Shown here in pieces: positions 53,577 through 64,000 of a stretch of 64,000 bases of DNA. Origin of the DNA: Pseudomonas sp. KU43P (GTDB lineage Bacteria > Pseudomonadota > Gammaproteobacteria > Pseudomonadales > Pseudomonadaceae); the NCBI RefSeq assembly GCF_033095865.1, contig NZ_AP019365.1, positions 4,623,501 through 4,687,500 on the forward strand. The letters run 5' to 3'. Within the stretch, counting starts at the first letter, position 1, and every line of letters starts with the position of its first letter. The notes under the pieces were generated by a model, which was given only the letters and a program-made list of their open reading frames with translations, was not told the DNA's origin and made no database searches. A program made the translations under genes and the position numbers.

Positions 53577-54682
53577 GTCAACCCCTACTGCTCAACCTGC
53601 GCAACCTCGCCTGCGGCTACGGCGACCAGCGCATCGTCCAGAACCTCAACCTGCACCTCAATGCAGGCGACATCGGTTGCCTGCTGGGGTCTTCAGGGTG
53701 CGGCAAGACCACCACACTGCGCGCCATCGCCGGCTTCGAGCCGGTACACGAGGGTGAAATACAGCTGGCCGGCGAAGTCATATCCCGCGCCGGCTTCACC
53801 CAGGCACCCGAAAAGCGCCGGATCGGCATGGTGTTTCAGGACTACGCGCTGTTCCCGCACCTGACCGTGGCACAGAACATTGCCTTTGGCATCGCCAAGC
53901 ACCCGCGCCAGGCGCAGGTGGTCGAGGAAATGCTGGAGCTGGTCAAGCTCGGCGGCCTCGGAGGGCGCTACCCGCACGAATTGTCCGGAGGCCAGCAGCA
54001 ACGTGTCGCCCTGGCCCGAGCATTGGCCCCGGAACCGCAACTGCTGCTGCTCGACGAGCCGTTTTCCAACCTGGACGTGGAGCTGCGCCGGCGCCTGAGC
54101 CATGAGGTCCGCGACATCCTGAAAAGCCGCGGCACCAGTGCGATCCTGGTCACCCACGACCAGGAAGAAGCCTTCGCGGTCAGCGACCACGTGGGCGTGT
54201 TCAAGGAAGGCCGCCTGGAGCAGTGGGATACCCCCTACAACCTCTACCACGAACCGCAGACACCGTTCGTTGCCAGCTTCATCGGCCAGGGCTATTTCAT
54301 CCGTGGCCAGATGAGTAGCCATGAGGCGGTCAATACCGAGCTGGGTGAGCTGCGCGGCAATCGCGCCTACATCATGGCCCCTGGAAGTTCGGTAGATGTG
54401 CTGCTGCGTCCTGACGACATCGTCCACGCGCCAGACAGTGCTCTGCGCGCCAGCATCGCTGGCAAGAGCTTCCTTGGCGCGTCGACCCTGTACCGCTTGC
54501 AACTGCCGACCGGCAGCCAGCTGGAAGCGATCTTCCCAAGCCATATCGACCATCAGGTAGGTGAGGAAGTGGGAATTGCGGTCAAGGCCGACCACCTGGT
54601 GTTGTTCCCGGTGCCGGGCAGTGTCGCGGCACAATTGCCGCGGCAAGAGAATGGGGTTCGTCGCTTCAGTTCGGCGACCTGA
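53573..54682 (+). CDS. Orphan Fe3+/spermidine-type ABC transporter ATPase
   Basis: A 369-residue ATPase of the FbpC/PotA type. Walker A is [13 protein letters not shown] (about 38-50), the signature is [15 protein letters not shown], Walker B is [14 protein letters not shown] and the H-loop is [11 protein letters not shown]-terminal TOBE-like domain (about 240-369) is present. It is translationally coupled to argF, but no permease or binding-protein gene is near, so it must pair with components encoded elsewhere, or be a shared ATPase. Confidence 0.92.
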   Translation: MSQPLLLNLRNLACGYGDQRIVQNLNLHLNAGDIGCLLGSSGCGKTTTLRAIAGFEPVHEGEIQLAGEVISRAGFTQAPEKRRIGMVFQDYALFPHLTVAQNIAFGIAKHPRQAQVVEEMLELVKLGGLGGRYPHELSGGQQQRVALARALAPEPQLLLLDEPFSNLDVELRRRLSHEVRDILKSRGTSAILVTHDQEEAFAVSDHVGVFKEGRLEQWDTPYNLYHEPQTPFVASFIGQGYFIRGQMSSHEAVNTELGELRGNRAYIMAPGSSVDVLLRPDDIVHAPDSALRASIAGKSFLGASTLYRLQLPTGSQLEAIFPSHIDHQVGEEVGIAVKADHLVLFPVPGSVAAQLPRQENGVRRFSSAT

Positions 54683-54690
54683 TGACCTAG

Positions 54691-54720
54691 CGAGGGGCTG
54701 CAATGCAGCCCCTCGTGCTT
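54691..54720. terminator. Terminator after the ABC ATPase gene
   Basis: CGAGGGGCTGC-AAT-GCAGCCCCTCG, an 11-base stem, then TGCTTTCT; lies between convergent genes. Confidence 0.8.
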
Positions 54721-54721
54721 T

Positions 54722-55192
54722 CTACCCCCGGCCAATTCCGGCGAACGTGCCCTGAGTCTGCTCGGCCAGCACCGTCGCTGCCAATTCGACCTCCAAGCCT
54801 CGCCGCCCAGCGCTGACATGGATGGTTGCAAAATTCTGCGCGGAGTCATCGATGAAAGTGCGCAGACGCTTCTTTTGCCCCAGCGGGCTGATGCCGCCTA
54901 CCAGGTAGCCGGTGGCTCGCTGCGCGGCCGCCGGATCGGCCATTTCGCACTTCTTCACACCCGCGGCATGGGCCAGCGCCTTGAGGTCCAGCGTACCCAC
55001 CACCGGTACGACTGCCACCAGCAACTCGCCTTTCTCACTGCTTGCCAACAAGGTCTTGAATACCTGCTGCGGGTCGAGCCCGAGCTTTTCCGCCGCCTCC
55101 AGCCCGTATGACGCCGATTTGGGGTCATGTTCATAACTGTGCACGCGGTGTTCGGCGCGGGCTTTTTTCAGCAGGTCGAGGGCGGGGGTCAT
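54722..55192 (-). CDS. ybaK: Cys-tRNA(Pro)/Cys-tRNA(Cys) deacylase YbaK/EbsC
   Basis: A 156-residue editing protein that hydrolyses Cys mischarged on tRNA(Pro). Characteristic segments are YEHDPKSASYGLEAAEKLGLDPQQVFKTLL (with conserved Lys in FKTLL), VVPVVGTLDLKALA and GYLVGGISPLGQKKRL. Length and order match E. coli YbaK. Convergent with the ABC ATPase gene. Confidence 0.95.
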   Translation of the reverse strand: MTPALDLLKKARAEHRVHSYEHDPKSASYGLEAAEKLGLDPQQVFKTLLASSEKGELLVAVVPVVGTLDLKALAHAAGVKKCEMADPAAAQRATGYLVGGISPLGQKKRLRTFIDDSAQNFATIHVSAGRRGLEVELAATVLAEQTQGTFAGIGRG

Positions 55193-55494
55193 GCAAAGGC
55201 TCCGGTCTGGGACAGGTCGGCGGCTACTTTAGGACAATTCCCACCACTCAGCCAGCTCATGGCCTACGCGCACGTCTAGCGTGCGGATTCAACCCGGCAG
55301 CGGCCGTTCAGAACGTGACCGATGGTTCACTTTCGACCTTTGACATAAGCGTTTCTTGTCTATATTTTTTCGTTTCTGAATAAATGGTGCCCTTTTTAGG
55401 TGCATTCCTATATCCGCCCGGGGTCAACGGGGATAGACACCGGGCCTTGCTGTCGAGCGCCACGCGCCTCACAACAAAAAAAACGAGGTCATAC
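55193..55494 (+). promoter_or_regulatory. glpF promoter/leader with GlpR-like and Hfq/Crc-like sites
   Basis: This 302-base gap contains a sigma-70-like promoter, TTGACA (55340-55345) and TATTTT (55363-55368), 17 bases apart. TTTTTTCGTTTCTGAA (from 55365) lies over the -10/+1 region and resembles the TTTTCG/CGAAAA half-sites before glpD. Next to the glpF ribosome site is ACAACAAAAAAAACGAGG (55471-55488), which contains AACAAAAA, a fit to the AAnAAnAA word bound by Hfq with Crc. This suggests GlpR repression and catabolite repression of glycerol uptake. Confidence 0.55.
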
Positions 55495-56346
55495 ATGACG
55501 ACTGCTCTACGCGAACCCACATTGTCCAGCCAATGCCTGGCCGAATTCCTCGGCACAGCGTTGCTGATCTTCTTCGGTACCGGTTGTGTCGCCGCCCTCA
55601 AGGTCGCGGGCGCCAGCTTCGGCCTTTGGGAAATCAGCATCATCTGGGGGGTCGGTGTGAGCATGGCGATCTACCTCACCGCCGGGATTTCCGGCGCTCA
55701 CCTGAACCCGGCGGTAAGCATCGCGCTTGCCGTATTTGCCGGCTTCGACAAGCGCAAGCTGCCGTTCTACATGCTTGCGCAGGTCTGCGGTGCGTTCTGT
55801 GGCGCGGCGCTGGTCTACACCCTCTACAGCAACCTGTTCTTCGATTTCGAACAAGCCCATGCCATGTTGCGTGGCAGCAGCGAGAGCCTGGAACTGGCCT
55901 CGGTGTTTTCCACCTACCCACATCCTTTGCTGTCCACCGGCCAGGCATTCCTCGTCGAAGTGGTGATCACTGCCATTCTGATGGCAGTGATCATGGCCCT
56001 GACCGACGACAACAACGGCCTGCCGCGCGGGGCAATGGCGCCGCTGCTGATCGGCTTGCTGATCGCCGTGATTGGCAGCGCGATGGGCCCGCTGACCGGT
56101 TTCGCGATGAACCCAGCGCGCGATTTCGGGCCAAAACTGATGACCTTCCTGGCCGGTTGGGGCGAAATCGCCTTCACTGGCGGTCGGGACATCCCTTATT
56201 TCCTGGTTCCGGTGTTCGCACCGATCCTCGGCGCTTGCCTGGGTGCCGCGACGTATCGCGGCCTGATAGCCCGCAACCTGCCCGCGGCGGCAAGCGTGAA
56301 CCCAGAGACAAACGACAATCGCCAGGGCGATACTCAAGCCAACTGA
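55495..56346 (+). CDS. glpF: Glycerol uptake facilitator (aquaglyceroporin)
   Basis: A 283-residue inner-membrane channel with six helices and the two half-helix NPA loops: SGAHLNPAVSIAL (about 65-77) and GFAMNPARDFGP (about 202-213). The Asp in NPARD is the glycerol-channel marker. The ATG at 55495 has GAGG at 6 bases; the frame open from 55384 is not used. Followed 40 bases later by glpK. Confidence 0.96.
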   Translation: MTTALREPTLSSQCLAEFLGTALLIFFGTGCVAALKVAGASFGLWEISIIWGVGVSMAIYLTAGISGAHLNPAVSIALAVFAGFDKRKLPFYMLAQVCGAFCGAALVYTLYSNLFFDFEQAHAMLRGSSESLELASVFSTYPHPLLSTGQAFLVEVVITAILMAVIMALTDDNNGLPRGAMAPLLIGLLIAVIGSAMGPLTGFAMNPARDFGPKLMTFLAGWGEIAFTGGRDIPYFLVPVFAPILGACLGAATYRGLIARNLPAAASVNPETNDNRQGDTQAN

Positions 56347-56359
56347 TGCGGCGCCCTGA

Positions 56360-57886
<1,527 letters not shown>

Positions 57887-57903
57887 TGTGATGTGAGGCT
57901 TGT

Positions 57904-57966
57904 GGCCTCATCGCCGACCAGCCGGCTCCCACGCAACCTGTGGGAGCCGGCTTGCCGGCGATGGGC
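57904..57966. repeat. REP pair between glpK and glpR
   Basis: Inverted copies GCCTCATCGCCGACCAGCCG... (57904-57932) and GTGGGAGCCGGCTTGCCGGC (about 57941-57960), only about 8 bases apart. The only pair here lying between genes of the same direction. Confidence 0.9.
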
Positions 57967-58054
57967 CGCATGACGGCCCCAATAGCCCACTGGCCGTCAT
58001 CCCCTTCCTGCGGCATCATTGCAGAATTTGTCCGGCTGCCCCAAAGGACCGCCC

Positions 58055-58810
58055 ATGAATCTGCCCCCACGCCAACAACAAATTCTCGAGCTGGTGCGCG
58101 AACGCGGCTACGTCAGCATCGAGGAAATGGCGCAGCTTTTCATCGTCACCCCGCAAACCATTCGCCGCGATATCAATCAGCTCGCCGAACTCAACCTGCT
58201 ACGCCGGTACCACGGTGGCGCGGCCTACGACTCGAGCATCGAGAACACCGCCTACGCCATGCGCGCCGACCAGATGCGCGACGAGAAACAGCGCATTGCC
58301 GAAGCCGTGGCCAGGCAGATTCCCGACCATGCGTCGGTGTTCATCAACATCGGAACCACCACCGAGTCCATCGCTCGCGCCCTGCTCAACCACAACCACC
58401 TCAAGGTCATCACCAACAATCTGCACGTGGCCGCGATCCTGGCTGCCAAAGATGACTTCGAGGTACTGGTAGCCGGCGGAACAGTGCGCCGTGACGGCGG
58501 CGTGGTGGGTCAGGCCAGCGTCGATTTCATCAACCAGTTCAAGGTCGACTTCGCTCTGGTCGGCATCAGCGGTATCGATGAAGATGGCAGCCTGCTGGAT
58601 TTCGACTACCAGGAAGTGCGGGTTTCTCAGGCGATCATCGCCAATGCGCGCCAGGTGGTTCTGGCTGCAGACTCCAGCAAGTTCGGGCGTAATGCCATGG
58701 TGCGCCTGGGCTCGATCAGCCTGGTCGATTGCCTGGTAACCGATCAGCCCCCTACCCCAGCGCTGAGCCAGTTGCTGAACCAGTACAAGATTCGGCTCGA
58801 CGTGGTTTGA
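58055..58810 (+). CDS. glpR: Glycerol-3-phosphate regulon repressor (DeoR family)
   Basis: A 251-residue repressor. The N-terminal DeoR helix-turn-helix is [39 protein letters not shown] (7-45). The C-terminal sugar-phosphate-binding domain has [39 protein letters not shown] and [10 protein letters not shown]. It should be released by glycerol 3-phosphate and control glpF-glpK and glpD. The ATG at 58055 has AAAGGA about 6 bases upstream. Confidence 0.95.
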   Translation: MNLPPRQQQILELVRERGYVSIEEMAQLFIVTPQTIRRDINQLAELNLLRRYHGGAAYDSSIENTAYAMRADQMRDEKQRIAEAVARQIPDHASVFINIGTTTESIARALLNHNHLKVITNNLHVAAILAAKDDFEVLVAGGTVRRDGGVVGQASVDFINQFKVDFALVGISGIDEDGSLLDFDYQEVRVSQAIIANARQVVLAADSSKFGRNAMVRLGSISLVDCLVTDQPPTPALSQLLNQYKIRLDVV

Positions 58811-58818
58811 GCGGCGTT

Positions 58819-58850
58819 TTTGAGATCGAGCGCCGCGCAGGCGGCGCTCG
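58819..58850. repeat. Diverged copy of the 26.3-kb palindrome
   Basis: TTTGAGATCGAGCGCCGCGC, then AGGCGGCGCTCGGTTTA. The left arm is intact; the right arm has decayed after GGCGCTCG. Located just after glpR. Confidence 0.75.
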
Positions 58851-58971
58851 GTTTACGCCCCACCGCCCTTCTCAAACCTTACCCCTCCTTTTTTCGTTTT
58901 TGTTCACTTATTTGTCATCCGATCAGTTTTTTCTATAAAGACTGACTGGCGACCGGCTTTCTCTTGCGCTA

Positions 58972-59010
58972 GTATTTTCGAAAACGAACATCAATGTTCA
59001 CATTCGATGT
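58972..59010 (+). promoter_or_regulatory. GlpR-like operator upstream of glpD
   Basis: TATTTTCGAAAACGAACA runs into the inverted repeat GAACAT-CA-ATGTTC (58986-58999) and then CACATTCGATGTG. The TTTTCG/CGAAAA and GAACAT words are the sort bound by Pseudomonas GlpR. About 35-60 bases upstream of the glpD start. Confidence 0.6.
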
Positions 59011-59034
59011 GAAAAGCCCCAGGAGGCCTTGCCC

Positions 59035-60564
59035 GTGTCCCAGCCCGTTTCGTCCCAGCCCCCACTCGCCGACTGCTATGACCTCGCCGTGATCGGCGGC
59101 GGCATCAATGGCGTGGGCATCGCTGCCGACGCCGCCGGTCGTGGCCTGAAGGTGTTTCTTTGCGAAAAGGACGATCTTGCCCAGCACACGTCGTCGGCCA
59201 GCAGCAAGCTGATCCACGGCGGCCTGCGCTACCTCGAACACTACGAGTTCCGCCTGGTGCGCGAGGCACTGGCCGAGCGCGAAGTGTTGCTGGCCAAGGC
59301 ACCCCATATCGTCAAGCCGATGCGCTTCGTACTGCCCCACCGGCCGCACCTGCGTCCGGCCTGGATGATCCGCGCTGGTCTGTTCCTGTATGACCACCTG
59401 GGCAAACGCAAGCGCCTGGGCGCCTCGCGCAGCCTGCGCTTCGGCCCCGGCTACCCGCTGAAACCTTCGATCACCCGCGGTTTCGAATACGCCGACTGCG
59501 CTGTCGACGACGCCCGCCTGGTAGTGCTCAATGCCATGGCCGCCCGTGAGAGCGGCGCGCACATCCAGACGCGCACCCGCTGCCTGCGCGCCGAGCGTGT
59601 CGATGGCCTGTGGCAGGTTGAACTGCAACATGCAGATGGCAGCCAGCAAACCATCCACGCCCGCGCCCTGGTCAACGCTGCCGGCCCTTGGGTCGCCAAC
59701 TTCATCAAGGACGACTTGAAGCTCGACGCGCCCTACGGCATCCGCCTGATCCAGGGCAGCCACCTGATCGTTCCGCGACTCTATGAGGGCGAACACGCCT
59801 ACATCCTGCAGAATGAAGATCAGCGCATCGTCTTCTGCATTCCCTACCTCGATCGCTTCACCCTGATCGGCACCACCGACCGTGAATACAGCGGTGATCC
59901 CGCCAAGGTCGCGATCACCGAAGGGGAAACCGACTACCTGCTCAAGGTGGTCAACGCCCACTTCAACCATCAGCTGAGCCGGGCCGATATCCTGCACACC
60001 TATTCCGGTGTGCGGCCACTGTGCAATGACGAGTCGGACAACCCCTCGGCCGTTACCCGCGACTACACCTTGGCGCTCTCCGCCAGCGAGGGCCAGGCAC
60101 CGCTGCTGTCAGTGTTCGGCGGCAAGCTGACCACCTACCGCAAACTGGCCGAATCGGCCATGGACGAGCTCAAGCCCTACTTCACCCAGATGCGCGGCAG
60201 CTGGACCGCCAGCGCACCGCTGCCGGGTGGTGAGGACATGACCACCGTGCAAGCGCTCGCCGACGCCGTACTGGCCCGTTGCAGCTGGCTGCCCGTGGAT
60301 ATCGCCAAACGCTGGGCGTTGACCTACGGCAGCCGCGTGTGGCACCTGCTCGAAGGTGTACAAGGCCCCCAAGACCTGGGCCAGGGCATCGGCGGTGGCC
60401 TGTTCGGCCGCGAAGTGGATTACCTGCGAAGCGAGGAGTGGGCCATCAGCGCCGATGACATCCTGTGGCGCCGGACCAAGCTGGGCCTGTTCACGACCGA
60501 CGCCGAACAGCAAACCCTGCGCGATTACCTGCAACGGCTTCAGGCACAGGATCGCGCCGCCTGA
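59035..60564 (+). CDS. glpD: Aerobic glycerol-3-phosphate dehydrogenase
   Basis: A 509-residue membrane-associated flavoenzyme oxidising glycerol 3-phosphate to dihydroxyacetone phosphate and reducing ubiquinone. The FAD-binding fold is DLAVIGGGINGVGIAADAAGRG; SSASSKLIHGGLRYLE and TYSGVRPLCNDE are family signatures. The start is GTG at 59035, after AGGAGG at 8 bases. A candidate GlpR operator precedes it and a terminator follows. Confidence 0.97.
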   Translation: MSQPVSSQPPLADCYDLAVIGGGINGVGIAADAAGRGLKVFLCEKDDLAQHTSSASSKLIHGGLRYLEHYEFRLVREALAEREVLLAKAPHIVKPMRFVLPHRPHLRPAWMIRAGLFLYDHLGKRKRLGASRSLRFGPGYPLKPSITRGFEYADCAVDDARLVVLNAMAARESGAHIQTRTRCLRAERVDGLWQVELQHADGSQQTIHARALVNAAGPWVANFIKDDLKLDAPYGIRLIQGSHLIVPRLYEGEHAYILQNEDQRIVFCIPYLDRFTLIGTTDREYSGDPAKVAITEGETDYLLKVVNAHFNHQLSRADILHTYSGVRPLCNDESDNPSAVTRDYTLALSASEGQAPLLSVFGGKLTTYRKLAESAMDELKPYFTQMRGSWTASAPLPGGEDMTTVQALADAVLARCSWLPVDIAKRWALTYGSRVWHLLEGVQGPQDLGQGIGGGLFGREVDYLRSEEWAISADDILWRRTKLGLFTTDAEQQTLRDYLQRLQAQDRAA

Positions 60565-60569
60565 TCGAC

Positions 60570-60602
60570 GGTAGCGCCCCAAACGGGGCGCTACCTTGAT
60601 TT
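60570..60602. terminator. Terminator after glpD
   Basis: GGTAGCGCCCC-AAAC-GGGGCGCTACC, then TTGATTT. Lies between the convergent glpD and NEL-protein genes. Confidence 0.85.
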
Positions 60603-63600
60603 ACCGTTGGGATCGCTCGTAAGCCTCACGGGCCAGGGTCCGGATCAGCTCACGCTCAGCCGCATGCAGTTCATGCATCAAGGCATTGCTAGCCTCCAGA
60701 TAAGCCTGCTCACCTCCCGTGCTCGCCGCGCTTTCGGCTTCGACCAGACGCTGTTGGAAACCCTCCACCAGTGCCTCGAAACGTTGGCTTTCGCGGTCGC
60801 GCACGTGGTTCTGCCAGAACGGCCGCTCGGCCAGCGAATCACTGACTGCCTGCGCATTTTCCGCAGCCTGCACCGCACGCAGCGCTCGCTTGAGATCGCT
60901 GCTTGTCACCTGTGCAAAACTTTCGTAATGCATCGTGTCGGGCTGCGCCGGCAACTCCAATGCAGGGGCCAGCTTGACCCGATAGCACAGACGTACCTCG
61001 ATATCATCGATGCCGGATACCCCTCGCTCGTGCAGGCGGACAATGTGCCGGGCCGCCTCCTGGTCGACCTGGTCGAGACGAAACAACGTGGTACCCAACC
61101 GTACTAGCCGTCGTTCGAGATCGGCGACATCGACGTTGTCGATGCCCCGCTGGACCAGCACGCTGATTTCCATCTGGCTGAGCATCAGCAGCAGCCGATC
61201 GTCACAGGTGCGCGGCCCGCCGGCTTCCCTGAACAATGCAGTGCGCACCGACTCGTGCTGCTCGCAGGCTTCCAGCAACCGCCAGATGCGCATGCGGTAA
61301 TGGCCCGGATGCTCTTGGAAATCCTCCGACACGGCAAAATCGGCGAGAAAGCGGAACAGGTCTGCCGATTCTGGCTCCCCGCGCAAGGTGTCCCACAAAG
61401 CCTCCCGGTCGTTACGCAGGTCGTCGCGAACACTGCCAATCCATATCTCGCGCACGCTCGCATCCAGGCTCTGGTGACGATAGCCGGCACTGCCCCTCGT
61501 GGCGGCGTGGACGTTTCCGCGGGCTTGATCCAGGCGCCGGGCGCTGGGCTCGTCCAGCGGGTTGTCATGCAGGTGCAGGCGCTGCACGCGCAAGCGCAGG
61601 CTGTCGACATGCTCACGGATCTGGCGGATATGGTTTTCCCGCAAGTCGGCCAATGACTGCCAGCCCAGGCTATTGGGCGCAGGCAGCTCGGCGAGTGCCG
61701 TAGCCCTCAGGTGCAGATGACGCAAATGAATCAGGCTCGAGACATCGGGTGTTTCACCCAACTGGCTGAAGCTCAGGTCCAGGCTTTGCAGGTGCGTCAA
61801 GGCGCCGAGGCGTCGATTGCCATCGGCATCCATCACGATCCGGTTGCTGCTGAGGTCCAGCAGCCTTAGCTGGCTCAGGTTCTCCAGGCCCGGAGGAATC
61901 GCAGTGAGCTGATTGCCACGCAGGTCGAGTTCGACCAGGTTGCCGAATCTGTTGAGGAAATCACTGCCCAGTGTGCTCAGGTCCATGCCGCGCAACGTCA
62001 TGCGCCTGACATGGCCGTAGTCCACGCCCTCGGGCAGAGCTGGAAGCTCACCTGTGCGCTCGCCATCGATGAACAGCACATACTCATCGGCCAGGTTGAC
62101 CACTTTGCGCCGCCAGCAACGTCGCAAGGCCTCCGCCACGCGGCGCCGCCTGAGCATCTGCCGCAAGCCACGGCCCTGCTCCTGCCAGCTGTCCAGCGCC
62201 GCGCGCAGGCTGGACAGCTGGGTTTGCAATTGTTGGTAGTGGTCCCAGAGGTTCACATCGCGCCCCATCAGGTCGAGCATATAGACCTCCAGCTCGGTAT
62301 CCTGCAATGTCGGAAAGATCTGCTGAATACCCCGCCGGATTGCCTGACGGCTGCTCCCGGCGCGCCCACTGAGCGGGTACCCCAGGCGACCATCGGCAAA
62401 GCGTCTTGGCGGACGAATGCCGGCACCCACCGGCGCCATGCCGAGCAGCGCGGCCGCCTGTTCACGATGCTCGCTGGCATGGTTGGCCTGCCAGATGCGC
62501 ATCTGCTCCCCTGCTTCAGGTAACGGCGCAGTCGGACCGGTAAGTCCCAGGGCCAATCTTGCAGTGTCGGCATTGCTCGCCTCTGCCATGTGCAACCCCA
62601 GACAGGCGCGATCGAGGCGGCTGTCACGCACATACCAGCGCGCCCGCTCCGCCAGGGCCAAGGGCACCCGCGCATTGTCGAGCAGGCTGTCACGCTGGGC
62701 AGTACTTGCCTGTTCGAGGATTTCTGCTGCACCCCGCACGCTCAGGCCAGGGAAATCCCGCAACAGCACGGCTTGCTCCGCTGATGGCGCACCCTGCAGG
62801 TTGGCAAGGTGCAGATCCAGCGCATGCGCCTGCAGCGCTGGGTTCTCGCGCAGGGCAAGGTAACGATCGCGAAGGTCGAGCAAGCGTGCCGGTGCAGGCG
62901 CACCTTCCAGATGCAGACGGCGTAACTGATCCAGGCGCATCCCGGTACTCTGCAGCAACACCTCGGCGGTACCATCGGAGTCATCGGCCAGCGCGCCATC
63001 CCATTGACGCAACAGGGGGCCATGATCCCGCAGGTCATGCACGAGTGTCTCGCCTTGGGCCAGCCTCAAACGGCTCGCTCCGCGCAGCTCCGGCACCAGC
63101 TCATCGACGAATTCGATGCGTTTGAGCACCGCCTTGCCCGCCACCATCGCGCCCCCCAGCAACAGGCTCTCGGACACACCCAGCGCCACGCCGAAGGCAT
63201 GATCGAGTGCACCTTGCCTGTCACCCAGTTGCCAGTCCCGATAGCCCTCGTAGACTTCATCGGCAACTTGCACGGCAGCCACGGCGAGCATCACCTCGCC
63301 CAACACCGGGACGAACAATGCCGCCAGGTTGAGCAAGTCAAGGCCGGCACCCGCCATCGCTTGCAGGCGAAGATGGCGCTCGAGCAGGTCTTCTTGCGCG
63401 GTGGGCACCGCCAGCATGCCGGCATCGTCCAGAAGCTTGTCGATCTGACGGCTACGCAAACAGGCAAAAACCTCTGACTCGATGGCAAAGTGGCGGATAT
63501 CCAGCTCGGCCCTCTCCACGCCCAGCTGCACGCCAAGGTTGAGGTCGAAGGCTGGCCGGTCCCGTTCACGGACAAAGCGTGCAAAGTAGCGCCGGTACCC

Positions 63601-64000
63601 GCTGCCCCGTAAGCGCTGCACCAGGGCAGCCTGCAGGTCCTCCCAGCTGGCATGCTGGGACAAGGTTGCTAGCGGATCCTGTGGCAACCACAAGACGATG
63701 CAGCTCGGTGTGTCGGCCTGCGCCGCGTGTATCCCCAGAGCCAGCGCCCCAACAATCGGCTTGCCCAGCAGATTCAGATGATATGCAGTCACCCGCCCTG
63801 GAAGCGCTGGCACGGTGGGCGCGGCGGCGATCAGTGGAAGCAGCTGCAGGTAAGTGGCATGGCTCAGCACTCCTTTCAACGCAGCCAGGCGCACGGCGGC
63901 TTCCAGCTGCAAACGCAGATTGGTTTCCATCAGTCGCTCGATGCTTGCGCCAGCCATGCCTTTCGGGCTGCCGGGCCGATCCTTGGGCTGTAACACCTGA
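60601..64000 (-). CDS. DUF6543-LRR-NEL protein, putative E3 ubiquitin ligase effector (5' end outside window)
   Basis: At least 1131 residues; the frame is open at the window edge, and the visible part begins inside the protein. The N-terminal half is the DUF6543/dermonecrotic-toxin-like region (HLNLLGKPIVGALALGI, then RYFARFVRERDRPAF and a hydrophobic LDLLNLAALFVPVLGEV). Five or so leucine-rich repeats follow (about 665-830): LVELDLRGNQLTAIP, LRLLDLSSNRI, LQSLDLSFSQL and LRHLHLRATAL. The C-terminal third is a NEL domain with the catalytic-Cys motif PRTCDDRLLLM (Cys931 in the visible frame, codon 61204-61206). NEL enzymes such as IpaH and SspH transfer ubiquitin inside host cells after type III secretion. 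The delivery route here is unknown. The last residues are basic. Confidence 0.85.
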   Translation of the reverse strand, partial: QVLQPKDRPGSPKGMAGASIERLMETNLRLQLEAAVRLAALKGVLSHATYLQLLPLIAAAPTVPALPGRVTAYHLNLLGKPIVGALALGIHAAQADTPSCIVLWLPQDPLATLSQHASWEDLQAALVQRLRGSGYRRYFARFVRERDRPAFDLNLGVQLGVERAELDIRHFAIESEVFACLRSRQIDKLLDDAGMLAVPTAQEDLLERHLRLQAMAGAGLDLLNLAALFVPVLGEVMLAVAAVQVADEVYEGYRDWQLGDRQGALDHAFGVALGVSESLLLGGAMVAGKAVLKRIEFVDELVPELRGASRLRLAQGETLVHDLRDHGPLLRQWDGALADDSDGTAEVLLQSTGMRLDQLRRLHLEGAPAPARLLDLRDRYLALRENPALQAHALDLHLANLQGAPSAEQAVLLRDFPGLSVRGAAEILEQASTAQRDSLLDNARVPLALAERARWYVRDSRLDRACLGLHMAEASNADTARLALGLTGPTAPLPEAGEQMRIWQANHASEHREQAAALLGMAPVGAGIRPPRRFADGRLGYPLSGRAGSSRQAIRRGIQQIFPTLQDTELEVYMLDLMGRDVNLWDHYQQLQTQLSSLRAALDSWQEQGRGLRQMLRRRRVAEALRRCWRRKVVNLADEYVLFIDGERTGELPALPEGVDYGHVRRMTLRGMDLSTLGSDFLNRFGNLVELDLRGNQLTAIPPGLENLSQLRLLDLSSNRIVMDADGNRRLGALTHLQSLDLSFSQLGETPDVSSLIHLRHLHLRATALAELPAPNSLGWQSLADLRENHIRQIREHVDSLRLRVQRLHLHDNPLDEPSARRLDQARGNVHAATRGSAGYRHQSLDASVREIWIGSVRDDLRNDREALWDTLRGEPESADLFRFLADFAVSEDFQEHPGHYRMRIWRLLEACEQHESVRTALFREAGGPRTCDDRLLLMLSQMEISVLVQRGIDNVDVADLERRLVRLGTTLFRLDQVDQEAARHIVRLHERGVSGIDDIEVRLCYRVKLAPALELPAQPDTMHYESFAQVTSSDLKRALRAVQAAENAQAVSDSLAERPFWQNHVRDRESQRFEALVEGFQQRLVEAESAASTGGEQAYLEASNALMHELHAAERELIRTLAREAYERSQR

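Noticed and set aside
55384..55494. N-terminal extension of glpF
   Set aside because: It covers the leader and probable promoter; the ATG at 55495 with GAGG gives the family length.

Overview
The window is chromosomal DNA from a Pseudomonas, most likely the P. putida group. GC content is high, and genes are packed head to tail with ATGA overlaps. Typical pseudomonad neighbourhoods are present: livKHMGF; argG-motY-pyrC-rnt-peroxiredoxin-bfd-bfr-grxD; and glpFK-glpR-glpD. Five pairs of the REP sequence common in P. putida (core GCCGGCAAGCCGGCTCCCAC) sit between gene ends. I saw no rRNA, tRNA, insertion sequence, integrase, CRISPR array or prophage. This is core genome with a few accessory genes.

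Layout. 1-3.2 kb: 3' part of an MHYT-GGDEF-EAL c-di-GMP protein, a 3-hydroxyisobutyrate dehydrogenase-family enzyme and a DUF2288 protein. 3.6-8.5 kb: the branched-chain amino acid ABC transporter livKHMGF. 8.7-26.2 kb: envelope and housekeeping genes, including a COG3650-type lipoprotein, a COG2509 flavoprotein, a glycine-zipper lipoprotein, pdxH, an OmpA lipoprotein with a Lys/Ala/Pro tail, an EstB-like serine hydrolase, a GH50 (beta-agarase)-like secreted glycosidase, dinG with a LexA-like box, two tandem OmpA/TSP3 lipoproteins, YchJ and a small His-rich SEC-C protein, and a penicillin-acylase-family lipoprotein. 26.4-33.5 kb: the ligase-associated DNA repair set (exonuclease, ATP-dependent ligase, Lhr-type helicase, PdeM), interrupted by an AstE/AspA-family hydrolase. 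33.5-38.4 kb: dcd, a cold-shock gene, apbC (mrp) and metG.

38.5-41.8 kb holds an eroded Rnf operon, rnfA-rnfD-rnfG-rnfE-nth. rnfB and rnfC are absent. An 18-codon ORF at their expected place starts like RnfB and ends over the rnfD start, as a deletion scar would. RnfA and RnfE have also lost three of the four cysteines expected to hold the in-membrane FeS cluster.

41.9-50.1 kb: a small acidic protein, an orphan BvgA/EvgA-like response regulator with a BvgA-type inverted repeat upstream, argG, motY, pyrC, rnt and the iron/redox cluster (peroxiredoxin, bfd with a Fur-like box, bfr, grxD). 50.2-55.2 kb: a molybdopterin oxidoreductase, argF coupled to an orphan Fe3+/spermidine-type ABC ATPase, and ybaK. 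argF and argG both have ArgR-like half-sites. 55.5-60.6 kb: the glycerol regulon glpFK-glpR-glpD with GlpR-like dyads. 60.6-64 kb: most of a large gene, cut by the window end, encoding a DUF6543-LRR-NEL protein that looks like a bacterial E3 ubiquitin ligase effector.

Starts were chosen by Shine-Dalgarno match, family length and overlap with neighbours. Function calls come from recognised motifs; no database search was run.
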